Shown here piece by piece: positions 56,159 to 64,000 of a stretch of DNA of 64,000 nucleotides. How positions within the stretch are numbered: the stretch's first letter is position 1; each line of letters begins with the position of its first letter. Location of the stretch: assembly GCA_965218775.1 (NCBI GenBank), contig CBDCLS010000006.1:434001-498000 (forward strand), in the 5' to 3' direction. Made by a program: the position numbers and the translations under genes. Origin of the DNA: CAUZIZ01 sp965218775. Its GTDB lineage: Bacteria > Acidobacteriota > UBA6911 > RPQK01 > JAJDTT01. The notes beneath the pieces are model-generated. The model did not search any database, was not told the DNA's origin, and saw nothing but the letters and a program-made list of their open reading frames with translations.

Positions 56159-57200
56159 GCTTCACCTGTCTCTCGAGTTATGGTGAAAGTGGGGCAGTTG
56201 TCGACCCACACGATATGACTGACTATTCCGCATGGAAAGCGATCGCCCCCGCAAAGAGTTTCATTCTACCATTCTTGTCGAAAGCTCTCTTGAGTTGACT
56301 CGGGTGCGTGGGCAAGTGAGACTTTGTGAGAGAGGAGTCCACGACGGGGGCGCATTGCCACTTCGGGGGGACGCTAAACACCAGACGATGAGCTGTCCAG
56401 GATGGGGAAGATATAGAAGATAGGAGTTTCCTTTTAGATGGAGTCCTAGGAAAAGGGATGAAATGACCGAAAAGGGGCTGAAATGCCCCTGAACCTGGGA
56501 TCATTTTCCGCGCCAGAGAGCTGCCTAGGCCGAAGATTACTTCCGGTGAAAGCGGCTTCAACTAACTGGAATAAATTGAGTTAAACTCGATTGCAACACA
56601 AAACATCCCTCTCGGCTGACCCAATCTACCCGCCCGTCGCTGTTCTCTCGCTGAGAGCAAGATTAGCGCGCTTACGACGGCACTAAGACTAGCCAAACGT
56701 ATTTGAAATTCTGGTTGCCACCCCGATTGCACGCAAACGATCGTTGAATTGTAGCCTTTTCTAGGAGGCCGCTTCAGCGGCCTCCTTAAAGGCGACCCCT
56801 CAACCTACCCCAGGGGGCCCCGCCGCCCTAGCCGAAAGCGGGAACTGTCCTTTGGTCAACTGGACCAGTTCGTGAACTTTCGGAATTGTGATCCCCATCC
56901 AACCGACGCTTCCAGACACATGTGAGAGCAGAATTCTCAGAATACGCGAGCTAGCAGCTACACGACCATCAAACGCGTACGTGGTTTCCCTAGTGCGCCC
57001 TACCTACCCAGAAGCCAACACTCTCACAGATCCATCAGGAATATCCTTCCGTGCTCGTCTTTGTCATCCGCGAGGATGCACAAATCCGATTCGAGCTGGT
57101 CGACAAAGAGACTCGCAGATTCAGCGGTTAGTCTTCGTTATTCGACGAGGATTGCCTCAAGGGCGGAGAGCAGATATTGAGGCCGGACCATGAGATCCTG
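56159..57200. other. Largely non-coding stretch
   Basis: Apart from a hairpin at 56763-56786 I see no supported gene. From about 57100 it becomes coding-like ahead of the duplicated fragment at 57201. Confidence 0.45.
56763..56786. terminator. Strong hairpin, possible terminator
   Basis: Perfect 10-bp stem AGGAGGCCGC / GCGGCCTCCT with a TTCA tetraloop. Few T residues follow, so it may be a terminator or an intergenic palindrome. Confidence 0.45.
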
Positions 57201-57344
57201 GAGGTCAGCAAGGAGACGGTGCAGGGCAAGAACCTGCTGTTCCCCTGGCACAACGACGAGACGCTCTGCCAGCTATTTGATCGGCTCTGTGACGAAGGAG
57301 TGGAGAGCGTGGAGCAGGAATTAGACCGGCGGACCAAGACCTAG
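57201..57344 (+). pseudogene. C-terminal fragment, duplicate of the 11998-12657 protein
   Basis: Reads EVSKETVQGKNLLFPWHNDE then TLCQLFDRLCDEGVESVEQE and LDRRTKT, stop TAG at 57342-57344, closely matching the end of the 219-residue protein at 12 kb. The upstream part is degraded. MITE C3 is inserted exactly at the stop codon (the CTAG duplication includes the TAG). It lies upstream of paralogue E, as the full gene does for paralogue B. Confidence 0.75.
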
Positions 57345-57519
57345 CCCGCATTTCTCATCGCCTGTCGTAGCGAGGCGTCGCAAGGGCCGTCCTGGCAAGG
57401 CTTGCGACCGAGGCCTCCGGAGTCGTACTTGTACAGTACGTCGAGGAGGCCGACCGAGCGAAACACAGCCAGGGCGGATGATTGCGGCGACGTAGTAGAC
57501 CGGCGATGAGAAATGCGGG
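57345..57519. mobile_element. MITE C, copy 3 (175 bp)
   Basis: Same ends and orientation as copy 2, with CTAG duplications at 57341-57344 and 57520-57523. Confidence 0.9.
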
Positions 57520-57680
57520 CTAGCCGTACAGAAGCCAGAAAGGAGGCCCTGATGGCACTCTGCCGAAGGGGTCTCTCCTGGTTCCCGTCCCGTGTTAACT
57601 CCTGTTGATCCTTCCCCTCCTCCTTGCTAGCCTGGGTTCGGCTGAGAACCGGAATTCCCTTTCGCTGAGGAGGATGGACA

Positions 57681-59150
57681 ATGAGGATTAGACTGGCGAC
57701 TCTGTGGGTGGTTTCTCTTGCGATTTCCCTGACGGTGGAAAGTGCCTTGGCGGAGCAGGAGGGGACTCAGGAACCCCTGGATATCGGCTCCCGGCTGGAG
57801 TTGTTCGTGGACGATTACCTGATCGAGAACATGAAGGGGGTGAGGCTGAAGCTGCATGAGCCGCACTCTGCTGGCAAGGTCCTGACTTTTGACCGGCCCT
57901 GGGAGGGCAACACGAGCCTGTATTGCACGATCTTCCGCGACGGGGACGTCTATCGACTGTATTATCGCGGCAGCAGCCATCCCGACTACGTGGTGCGCCC
58001 TCTCCTGGAGACGGATGAAGGGGTGGTGCCTTTCCACCCGCAGGTCACCTGTTACGCCGAGAGTCGCGACGGGATCCACTGGGAGAGGCCCTCTCTTGGC
58101 CTCTACGAGTTTGACGGCTCCCGGGACAACAGCATCGTCTGGATCGGCGACGGTGGGCACAACTTCGCTCCCTTCAAGGACGGGAACCCCGCCACTCCAG
58201 ACTCGGAGCGCTACAAGGCCCTGGGCGGCGGTCCCCTGGTCGCCTTCAAATCCGCCGACGGGATCCGCTGGGAGAAGATCCGGGAGGAGCCCGTCATCAC
58301 AGACGGGGCCTTCGACTCCTTGAATGTGCCCTTCTGGGATTCGGTGCGGCAGCTGTACGTAGCCATCTACCGGGACTTCGCCAACGGAGTCCGGACCATC
58401 AAGTGTGCCACTTCCAAGGACTTCATCCACTGGACCTCCGGCGAGTGGGCCGACTACGGGGACGCGCCCCACGAACACCTGTACACCAACGCCACCACTC
58501 CCTACTTCCGCGCTCCCCACATCTATGTGGCCTTCCCCAAGCGCTTCCTGCCCTGGCGCCATCTGCTTCCGGTCCCCGAGGGGGACGAGGGGCTTTCGGA
58601 CGGCGTATTCATGACCAGCCGGGACGGAATCCACTGGGACCGGCGCTTCCTGGAAGCGTTCATCCGCCCGGGTCGGGATCGGCGCAACTGGATCCACCGT
58701 TCGAACATGGTCACCGTAGGGGTGATGGCCACGGCCAAGGATGAGATGTCCATCTACGTGGCTCGCCACTACACCTTTCCCAGCGCCCATCTGGAGAGAA
58801 TGGTACTCCGCACCGATGGCTTCATGTCAGTGCATGCAGGCTATTCCGGAGGAGAGCTGATTACTAAACCTCTGGCCTTCCAGGGAGACAACCTGGTCCT
58901 GAACTTCGCCACCTCGGCTGCTGGCGGCATCCGCCTAGAGATCCAGGATGCCCAAGGGAACCCACTACCCGGATTTGCGCTGGAGGAATCGCCGCTGATC
59001 TGGGGAGACGAGATCGAGCATACGGTGCGGTGGCAACGGAGCCATACCAAGGCGACTTCAGATAAGCCCCTGGCCCGGATTGCAGGCAAGCCGGTCCGGC
59101 TGCGCTTCGTGATCAAGGATGCGGATCTGTACTCGCTGAGGTTCAGGTAG
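57681..59150 (+). CDS. Secreted beta-propeller GH-like protein, paralogue E
   Basis: 489 residues; GAGGAGG precedes ATG 57681. Signal peptide MRIRLATLWVVSLAISLTVE ending SALA-E. Boxes: DIGSRLELFVDDYLIENM, RPWEGNTSLYCTIFRDGDVY, CYAESRDGIHWERPSLGLYE, FDGSRDNSIVWIGDGGHNF, KSADGIRWEKI, VPFWDSVRQLYVAIYRDFAN, TSKDFIHWTSGEW, LYTNATTPYFRAPHIYVAFP, MTSRDGIHWDRRFLEAFIRP, MVLRTDGFMSVHAGYSGGEL; C-terminal beta-sandwich SAAGGIRLEIQDAQGNPLPG, ending SLRFR, stop TAG. It is the intact twin of paralogue B and shows what B lost at its amber codon (Lys). Predicted extracellular or periplasmic; enzymatic activity on a glycan is plausible but unproven. Confidence 0.8.
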   Translation: MRIRLATLWVVSLAISLTVESALAEQEGTQEPLDIGSRLELFVDDYLIENMKGVRLKLHEPHSAGKVLTFDRPWEGNTSLYCTIFRDGDVYRLYYRGSSHPDYVVRPLLETDEGVVPFHPQVTCYAESRDGIHWERPSLGLYEFDGSRDNSIVWIGDGGHNFAPFKDGNPATPDSERYKALGGGPLVAFKSADGIRWEKIREEPVITDGAFDSLNVPFWDSVRQLYVAIYRDFANGVRTIKCATSKDFIHWTSGEWADYGDAPHEHLYTNATTPYFRAPHIYVAFPKRFLPWRHLLPVPEGDEGLSDGVFMTSRDGIHWDRRFLEAFIRPGRDRRNWIHRSNMVTVGVMATAKDEMSIYVARHYTFPSAHLERMVLRTDGFMSVHAGYSGGELITKPLAFQGDNLVLNFATSAAGGIRLEIQDAQGNPLPGFALEESPLIWGDEIEHTVRWQRSHTKATSDKPLARIAGKPVRLRFVIKDADLYSLRFR

Positions 59151-59185
59151 GAGCAGTGTCGCTAGCTCGTTCGGTGACTCTACTG

Positions 59186-59402
59186 TGGGCCCATAGGGGT
59201 TGAACCCCTCCGTCTCTGGATATGGGTACAATCGCGCCCCCTTCAGGGTAGCGTTTGATGTATACCTCGTTTCGGCCCGAGCGGTTGGAGGAAAAGGCAA
59301 TCCACCGACCGTCCCGCGAGAACATCGGCTGACTTTCTCTAAACTCGGTGGCAAGAAAGGACTGTGGCTCACCTCCGAGAGGAAGCAACTTGATGTCCGC
59401 TA
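59186..59402 (-). pseudogene. PD40/WD40-repeat protein fragment (second copy)
   Basis: Minus frame ADIKLLPLGGEPQSFLATEF, SQPMFSRDGRWIAFSSNRSG, YIKRYPEGGAIVPISRDGG, QPLWAHS, matching the 9.7-kb protein tail. After WAHS the sequence jumps straight to the 3' flank of the propeller gene, so about 490 bp present in the other copy are deleted here. Confidence 0.75.
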
Positions 59403-59466
59403 GATTCCAGGTAGGACTTGCACCCCCTAGTTACTTGCGCCATCGTGGCGCACTGAGAAATTCAGG

Positions 59467-62085
59467 TTAGGCTTCTGCGATCTTCTGCTCTGAGCTCGAA
59501 ATCGCATTCCTAATCAGCCGAAGCAGCTCGGCCATATTCCATGGTTTCTTGACACAGGCAAAGGCGCCCTGCCTATGAGCCGTTTCAAGCTCATGCCCGT
59601 GAGCCAACCCACTCACCACGATAACTGGCATTTCGGGTGACGTCGTTTTGATGGTCTTCAGAATATCCATACCGGATTCGCCGGGCATTCGCAGATCCAA
59701 AAGCGTTACACCGTAGGGTTGCTTGGACAGTTTTGTCAATCCTTCCGCGCCATCCCGAGCAAGGTCGACCTTATAGCCTTCCAATTCTAGGGCCTCCGCC
59801 AGTACTGTGCGCACAGCCTCGTCATCGTCCACAATGAGAATTGACCTCGCCTTCGCGTCGGCGAGTGGAAGAAGAACCGAAAATGTAGTCCCCTCACCGG
59901 GTGTGCTCGAAACTGTGATCTCTCCCTGATGACTTTCAATGATCGATCTGCAGATAGACAGCCCTAATCCAGTCCCCTCCCCTTCGGGTTTGCCGGTGAA
60001 GAAAGGGTCAAAAATCGACGAGAGCTGTTTCGGGGATATTCCTTTCCCGGTGTCGCTGAATTCGATTCGGAGCCGCTTCTGATCTACCGCCGGTCCGACT
60101 CTGATGCTCAGAACTCCACCTTTACCCATGGAATCAAGCGCATTGACGACAAGGTTTAGGAAAACCTGTTCGAGCTGCTTCGGGTCGGCGTAAACTCTGG
60201 GCAGGGTGGGTTGAAACTCCTCCCTAGTCTTTACGCCCGACGCCTGAATTCGCGTCCGCAGCAATTCCAAGGTCTGGGTAATCAGCGGAGCAATATCAGT
60301 GATCTCGCACTGCGGTGGAGCAGGCCGAGCCAGCCCCATCAGATCGTCGACGATCTTGGCAATTCGATCCGACTGTTGGAGAATCACTTCGAGGGCTCGT
60401 CGCTCCTTTTCCGCCGCCGCTTTGCGCAAAAGCAATTCAGCAGTTCCAATGACGGCAGAGAGCGGGTTGTTGATTTCATGCGCTGCACCAGCCGCCAGCC
60501 GCCCCACTGAAGCTAACCGTTCCGAGCTGTGGACCTGTTGCTGGGCTTCTTGTGTCTTGCGCGCCATCTGTACCAGCTTTTCAGCCTGTTCTTCCAGGGT
60601 CTCCTGCAGAAGAATTTGTTCTAGGACCAGGGTCGCCAGCCGCACATATTGGCGAAGCAGATTCAATTTCTCACGTGAACCCGGCTCCTCTAACGTAGAA
60701 ACCTCCACCAAGATCACGCCGAGGGTTTCCCGATTGCCCGTGTCGAGCGGCAGCACGGTGAGGTTGGCACTGCTCAAGAGGGCAAGGATCTCTACCCCTT
60801 CTGGGTGTTGTTCCCCGAGGTGCAGCGCAGCCTGTTTGATCAACTGAATCTGCTTGCGAGCCTTCAATCCCCCTTCGTCGTTAGCTATATGACCGCTGAG
60901 TGGCAACCTCACTCGCCTTAGAGAACCTTCGCTTTTCGCTCTTATGTGCCCTTCGATGAGGCCCTCTCGTTCGCGGAGCATAAAACCCATGAGCCGCTGA
61001 CAAGGCAAGGTAGAACTCATCACTTCAACCACGTTCTCAAAGGCCCTCACGGAGGTCACCTTACCTGCTAGGTCCTCCTTCAATCGGCAAATCGACTCCA
61101 TAGTTTGCTGTCGAAGGGTGAGCTGACGATCCTTTATCGTCAGTTTCAGATTCAACTGAGCCAGTTCTCCGTTGGCTCGCGCCACGGCTGACAAGTAGAG
61201 ATCACGAGTACAACCTTCCCAATCGAAATAGCCCGAAACCTCCTCAAAGCGGTCCATCACCTCGGCCGGCACCCTGGTAAACTCGTCCTTGGAAAGGCCG
61301 ACCGACCGCTCCAGCTCGCCGAAATCCGGGTCTACGATGGGGTTCCCGCTATCGCCAAAACGCTGAATGTGGCACACCAGGTTGGCGCACTTCACGATGA
61401 AGCACAGGCGTTCTAGCCGAGACGATCCGAATGCGGACAAGGGCTGGTGATGAAGCCAGCTCGGCATGACCAAAGAGGGTGGAAAGTTCCAGGATTCCAT
61501 CAGCAGCTTAGATACTTGAGTGTGGCCGATGCCTAGGAGTTCCTCTTCGACTGAAAGCAGCAGGCTCCGATCTGCCTGAGCGTGGGCTATCACCGACTCG
61601 TATCGCTTCTGGTCCCAGTGAAAGAAGACCAACTTTCCCAAGTCATGCATCAGGCCAGCGATGAATGCCTCCTGGGGTGTGGGATAGCCCAGTCGACGAG
61701 CCAGAAGTTCGCTGGTAATGCCACAGGCCAAGCTGTGACGCCAATATTCAACGAGGCTAAAGCCATTACTCGGCTGGGATTCGAATCGCTCGAAGACCAA
61801 TAAACCCAGGGCTAGACTACGAACCAAATCTAAACCTAGCCAACTGGTGGCCCCGTCGACCGTATTGACGGAACGGGGCGCCCCGAAATAAGCCGAATTA
61901 GCAATCCTTAGAACCTTGGCTGAAAGGGACTGATCCGATTTGATCAGCTCCGCTATGTCAGAAAGACGTACATCATCACGGCCGGTGAGGTCGATCAGTT
62001 TGATCGCTATTGCAGGGAGGGTCGGTACTCCCCTAAGTTGCTCTATGAACTGTCTTACCTCTGAGGAGTCCACCGGAGAGTCCAC
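59467..62085 (-). CDS. HDOD-histidine kinase-receiver fusion protein
   Basis: 872 residues, no membrane segment. HDOD domain (about 10-230: LPAIAIKLIDLTGRDDVRLS, LSAKVLRIANSAYFG, FIAGLMHDLGKLVFF), a coiled-coil/GAF-like middle (300-500), HisKA with His536 in GAAHEINNPLSAV, HATPase_c (NLVVNALDSM, SDTGKGISP, GTGLGLSICRS), and a C-terminal receiver with Asp797 in TLLDLRMPGESG and the conserved VVSGLAH and Lys of CVKKPWN. HDOD domains recognise signalling states and often occur in chemotaxis and biofilm control. Here sensing, kinase and receiver are in one chain, so phosphate can pass internally. No chemotaxis or diguanylate genes are nearby. Start ATG 62085. Confidence 0.9.
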   Translation of the reverse strand: MDSPVDSSEVRQFIEQLRGVPTLPAIAIKLIDLTGRDDVRLSDIAELIKSDQSLSAKVLRIANSAYFGAPRSVNTVDGATSWLGLDLVRSLALGLLVFERFESQPSNGFSLVEYWRHSLACGITSELLARRLGYPTPQEAFIAGLMHDLGKLVFFHWDQKRYESVIAHAQADRSLLLSVEEELLGIGHTQVSKLLMESWNFPPSLVMPSWLHHQPLSAFGSSRLERLCFIVKCANLVCHIQRFGDSGNPIVDPDFGELERSVGLSKDEFTRVPAEVMDRFEEVSGYFDWEGCTRDLYLSAVARANGELAQLNLKLTIKDRQLTLRQQTMESICRLKEDLAGKVTSVRAFENVVEVMSSTLPCQRLMGFMLREREGLIEGHIRAKSEGSLRRVRLPLSGHIANDEGGLKARKQIQLIKQAALHLGEQHPEGVEILALLSSANLTVLPLDTGNRETLGVILVEVSTLEEPGSREKLNLLRQYVRLATLVLEQILLQETLEEQAEKLVQMARKTQEAQQQVHSSERLASVGRLAAGAAHEINNPLSAVIGTAELLLRKAAAEKERRALEVILQQSDRIAKIVDDLMGLARPAPPQCEITDIAPLITQTLELLRTRIQASGVKTREEFQPTLPRVYADPKQLEQVFLNLVVNALDSMGKGGVLSIRVGPAVDQKRLRIEFSDTGKGISPKQLSSIFDPFFTGKPEGEGTGLGLSICRSIIESHQGEITVSSTPGEGTTFSVLLPLADAKARSILIVDDDEAVRTVLAEALELEGYKVDLARDGAEGLTKLSKQPYGVTLLDLRMPGESGMDILKTIKTTSPEMPVIVVSGLAHGHELETAHRQGAFACVKKPWNMAELLRLIRNAISSSEQKIAEA

Positions 62086-63224
62086 CTCGAAACCTGGTTT
62101 TTGATGATTGACCCTTTCGTATCTGATCAGAACCGGCTTCGAAACACCAGCTCTTTTTAGCTCGCAGATATCGAAATCGTGAGTGGCTGGTCATAGTCTG
62201 GTGAGGCCGGTGATTCTAGAGGAAGGCGCAGGCACCACCCACTCACCGCAACCTCAAAACGCACGACTCGCGAGCTTGGATCGAGCTGAAAGCCTTGTCC
62301 GGCGGGGATCTCCGCGATTGGCGCGCCCCGTTAGGGTCTACTATTTTACCCCATTGGACCGCGTTTTTCTACCTCGCAATCCTAGTTGATTCAACTATTT
62401 AGACCCTTTTCGCTGGGTCGCAAATAATGGCGCGAAATCGCGCTATTGCGACACCCTGGGGGGCGAGTTGCGCGCAGCCGGTGGGGTGGTTGCGCTGCTC
62501 AAACGTTCGCCCTTGCGAATATATTGTCGAAGGGGTGGGGGGTGCGAGTTTGGGAAGGTGCTGTTCTCACTCCCACAGATTTTTTTGAAAAATTTCCGCG
62601 GCGCAACAGGCTGATCTCAAATAGCCCAGATCTGACCGTACAAACAGTGTCAGAGTAGGTCGCAATCGAACGACCGCTTAGCGGACATTCAAATTTCCCG
62701 CCTCCCGCCAGCACAAATCTCCAGCATCAGCCTGGACGTTTTCAATCGTCCCGCCATTCTCCTAATAGGTGGACGAAAACTGGACGGACCAAGACTTTGT
62801 GTCTTAGGTGGGTACTGTCAAGTTAACCGATTTGAGTGCCAACTCAGCGACCTGGCCACTCTCTAAGTTGTTGATTCTACGTTCGAGCGCCGACCGATTT
62901 CGCCTCCAAAACCCGAGATTTCTACTTAACTTGACAGTACCGATAGGACCGAACACAAGACGAAAAGGATGACCCCACGGCAGAGTCTGGGGATGTACAC
63001 ACGAAACGTGCGCATCATGGTTCTAGGGACCCCACGCGACATTAGATCGCATGCTCCAGAAATGAGTTGGTCGGCAGGAGCCTTGCGACTCGGTTCTGGA
63101 CATAGGATAACTTCCTTGACAAGTGCTTACTACCCTCTTAGCGAAGGACTTCTTAGCATTAGACCCGGTGCGGCCTGATAAGACCGTGGTGGTCCTGAAG
63201 GACCCCGTCTAGGCTGTACTCGCC
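62086..63224. other. Intergenic region with repeat E and MITE A2
   Basis: 62615-62700 holds a partial repeat E (CAGATCTGACCGTACAAACA, GTGTCAGAGTAG, AGCGGACATTCA). MITE A2 follows at 62811-62941. No gene supported. Confidence 0.5.
62811..62941. mobile_element. MITE A, copy 2 (131 bp)
   Basis: Ends GGTACTGTCAAGTTAA / TTAACTTGACAGTACC, with an interior nearly the same as 4382-4511 in reverse orientation. No target duplication. The two copies bracket 58 kb of the window. Confidence 0.9.
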
Positions 63225-63455
63225 ATGACGGACGAGCAGCTGCTACGCCTAGTCGGCGAACGTGTGCGTCAGCTGCGAAAGGATAGAGGGCTCCGTCAGG
63301 AAGACATGTGCCAGTTCGGCTTTGAGTATAAGTACTACCAGCGGATCGAATACGGCCAGAAGAACTTGTCGCTCAAGACGCTGAACCGGCTTTCTAGGGC
63401 TTTCGACATGCCGGTGTCAGAGCTGCTCAGATTTGAGGGTCAAGTCAAAGATTGA
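63225..63455 (+). CDS. XRE-family (Cro/CI) regulator
   Basis: 76 residues. HTH: VRQLRKDRGLRQEDMCQFGF, EYKYYQRIEYGQKNLSLKTL, NRLSRAFDMPVSELL, the usual five-helix Cro/CI layout, with only a short tail. It probably regulates a nearby prophage or island. Confidence 0.85.
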   Translation: MTDEQLLRLVGERVRQLRKDRGLRQEDMCQFGFEYKYYQRIEYGQKNLSLKTLNRLSRAFDMPVSELLRFEGQVKD

Positions 63456-63535
63456 AATACCGCGCCAGTCCGGTTGCCCCAGGGTCCCTCTTCCTACTTC
63501 AGATACCCCAACTCCTTCAGACACACCACGATCTC

Positions 63536-63682
63536 ATGATCGAGCAGGAGCATCCCTGGCCTATCCAAGGCTCCTTCGTCAGACTGGAAGAGCAACCGCT
63601 GCGCATCAGAGTCTCTTTGTCCGCTAGGTCAAACCGGATCTGTGAGTTCCGGTGGATGAAGAAGGGCACGGCCGAGGGGTAG
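63536..63682 (+). CDS. Small hypothetical protein
   Basis: 48 residues from ATG 63536: MIEQEHPWPIQGSFVRLEEQ, RVSLSARSNRICEFRWMKKG. It is basic, no motif known. A TTG-initiated longer frame from 63452 overlaps the XRE stop. It could be a small element gene; weak evidence. Confidence 0.35.
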   Translation: MIEQEHPWPIQGSFVRLEEQPLRIRVSLSARSNRICEFRWMKKGTAEG

Positions 63683-63708
63683 TCTCGGGTCCTTTTCAAA
63701 CCTGGCGG

Positions 63709-64000
63709 CTAGTGCAGGACTTCTGACACTTCGGCTGATTGCTCTTGTTCCAAGCGAGCCAGCCGCGCCATGAGATCCGCATTCCGCCGCTCCTGCGCCT
63801 CAATCTTGCGGTGCTGCTTCTGAAGTTCATTCAGCAGCATCGTGGTCAGCTTCTGATACTCGACGGTCTTCGCTCTGCCCGTACCGTCATTGACTACCAA
63901 CTCCGGGTAGACCTCGGCTACTTCCTCAGCAATCAGCCCGTAATGGAGCCGAGTGTCACCCGAGGCGTAGTCTTTCTTGTAGCGAAAGGTGACCGGTCGC
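63709..64000 (-). CDS. Tail-fibre-type protein, intramolecular chaperone (S74) domain, partial
   Basis: C-terminal 96 residues; the rest lies beyond the right edge. Sequence RPVTFRYKKDYASGDTRLHY, GLIAEEVAEVYPELVVNDG, KTVEYQKLTTMLLNELQKQH, and a final coiled coil (KIEAQERRNADLMARLARLE). GLIAEEVAEVYPELV with VEYxKLTxxLLNELQ is the signature of peptidase S74 / ICA chaperone domains, which trimerise phage tail fibres and then cut themselves off. The phage context fits the remnants at the left end of the window. Confidence 0.8.
   Translation of the reverse strand, partial: RPVTFRYKKDYASGDTRLHYGLIAEEVAEVYPELVVNDGTGRAKTVEYQKLTTMLLNELQKQHRKIEAQERRNADLMARLARLEQEQSAEVSEVLH

Noticed and set aside
57627..58790. 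Minus-strand frame of 387 codons
   Set aside because: Antisense of propeller E.
1..64000. Genome-wide recoding of TAG as a sense codon
   Set aside because: TAG ends at least nine apparently normal genes in the window (for example those ending at 10434, 18838, 21649, 22608, 22947, 36953, 50589, 54620 and 59150), so only context-specific readthrough could be argued.
1..64000. CRISPR array or rRNA genes
   Set aside because: No regularly spaced identical repeats with unique spacers and no conserved rRNA segments were seen.

Overview
The window reads as GC-rich chromosomal DNA of an uncultured, probably environmental heterotroph. A PSD1 (DUF1549/DUF1553) gene next to a Tat-exported DUF1501 gene, C-terminal pieces of PD40/WD40-type proteins, and several secreted beta-propeller proteins fit Acidobacteriota best, with Planctomycetota/Poribacteria-like lineages as alternatives; this placement is inference. 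There are no rRNA genes, no complete tRNA and no CRISPR array. The region is accessory and heavily rearranged, with many insertion sequences, three multicopy MITE families, and many truncated, frameshifted or nonsense-carrying genes.

Layout. 1-4.4 kb: a decayed integrative element (tyrosine integrase broken by a nonsense codon and an IS, an excisionase-like HTH, an iteron-like TAACC repeat region, a replication-protein tail), cut off by MITE A1. 4.4-12.7 kb: a truncated sialidase-like lipoprotein, two secreted beta-propeller genes each with an in-frame TAG, an integrase/helicase fragment chimera, a tandem amidohydrolase and a PD40 protein tail. 12.9-20 kb: FAD oxidoreductase, frameshifted membrane protein, a membrane gene hit twice by MITE B, a PAS/GAF histidine kinase and an IS630-type element. 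20-28.2 kb: two tandem secreted paralogues, an IS1634-type element, a cassette-like small gene, a compact radC/serine-recombinase operon and phage/tRNA remnants. 28.9-36.6 kb: a third propeller gene, twin IS1182-type copies around an apparently exported methyltransferase, and a sulfatase-modifying-factor pseudogene.

36.9-44.7 kb is the most interesting block: five translationally coupled genes (a KASIII-AfsA fusion, an isoprenylcysteine-methyltransferase-like protein, an NAD-dependent epimerase, a PEP-synthase-like protein and a UbiA-like prenyltransferase) facing a divergent TetR regulator. The 71-bp gap and TetR start hold two palindromes spaced 22 bp centre to centre, one lying inside the -35/-10 spacer of the operon promoter. 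This looks like a gamma-butyrolactone/butenolide-type signal synthesis operon with its own repressor.

46-62 kb: ankyrin lipoprotein, PSD1-DUF1501 pair, sialidase, RidA, two more propeller paralogues and an HDOD-kinase-receiver protein. The block at 57.2-59.4 kb is an old inverted duplication of 9.7-12.7 kb. The last kilobase, after MITE A2, has an XRE regulator and the chaperone end of a tail-fibre-type protein. The propeller proteins, sialidases, PSD1/DUF1501 and the sulfatase-modifying-factor remnant together suggest extracellular glycan breakdown, though no substrate can be named from the sequence.
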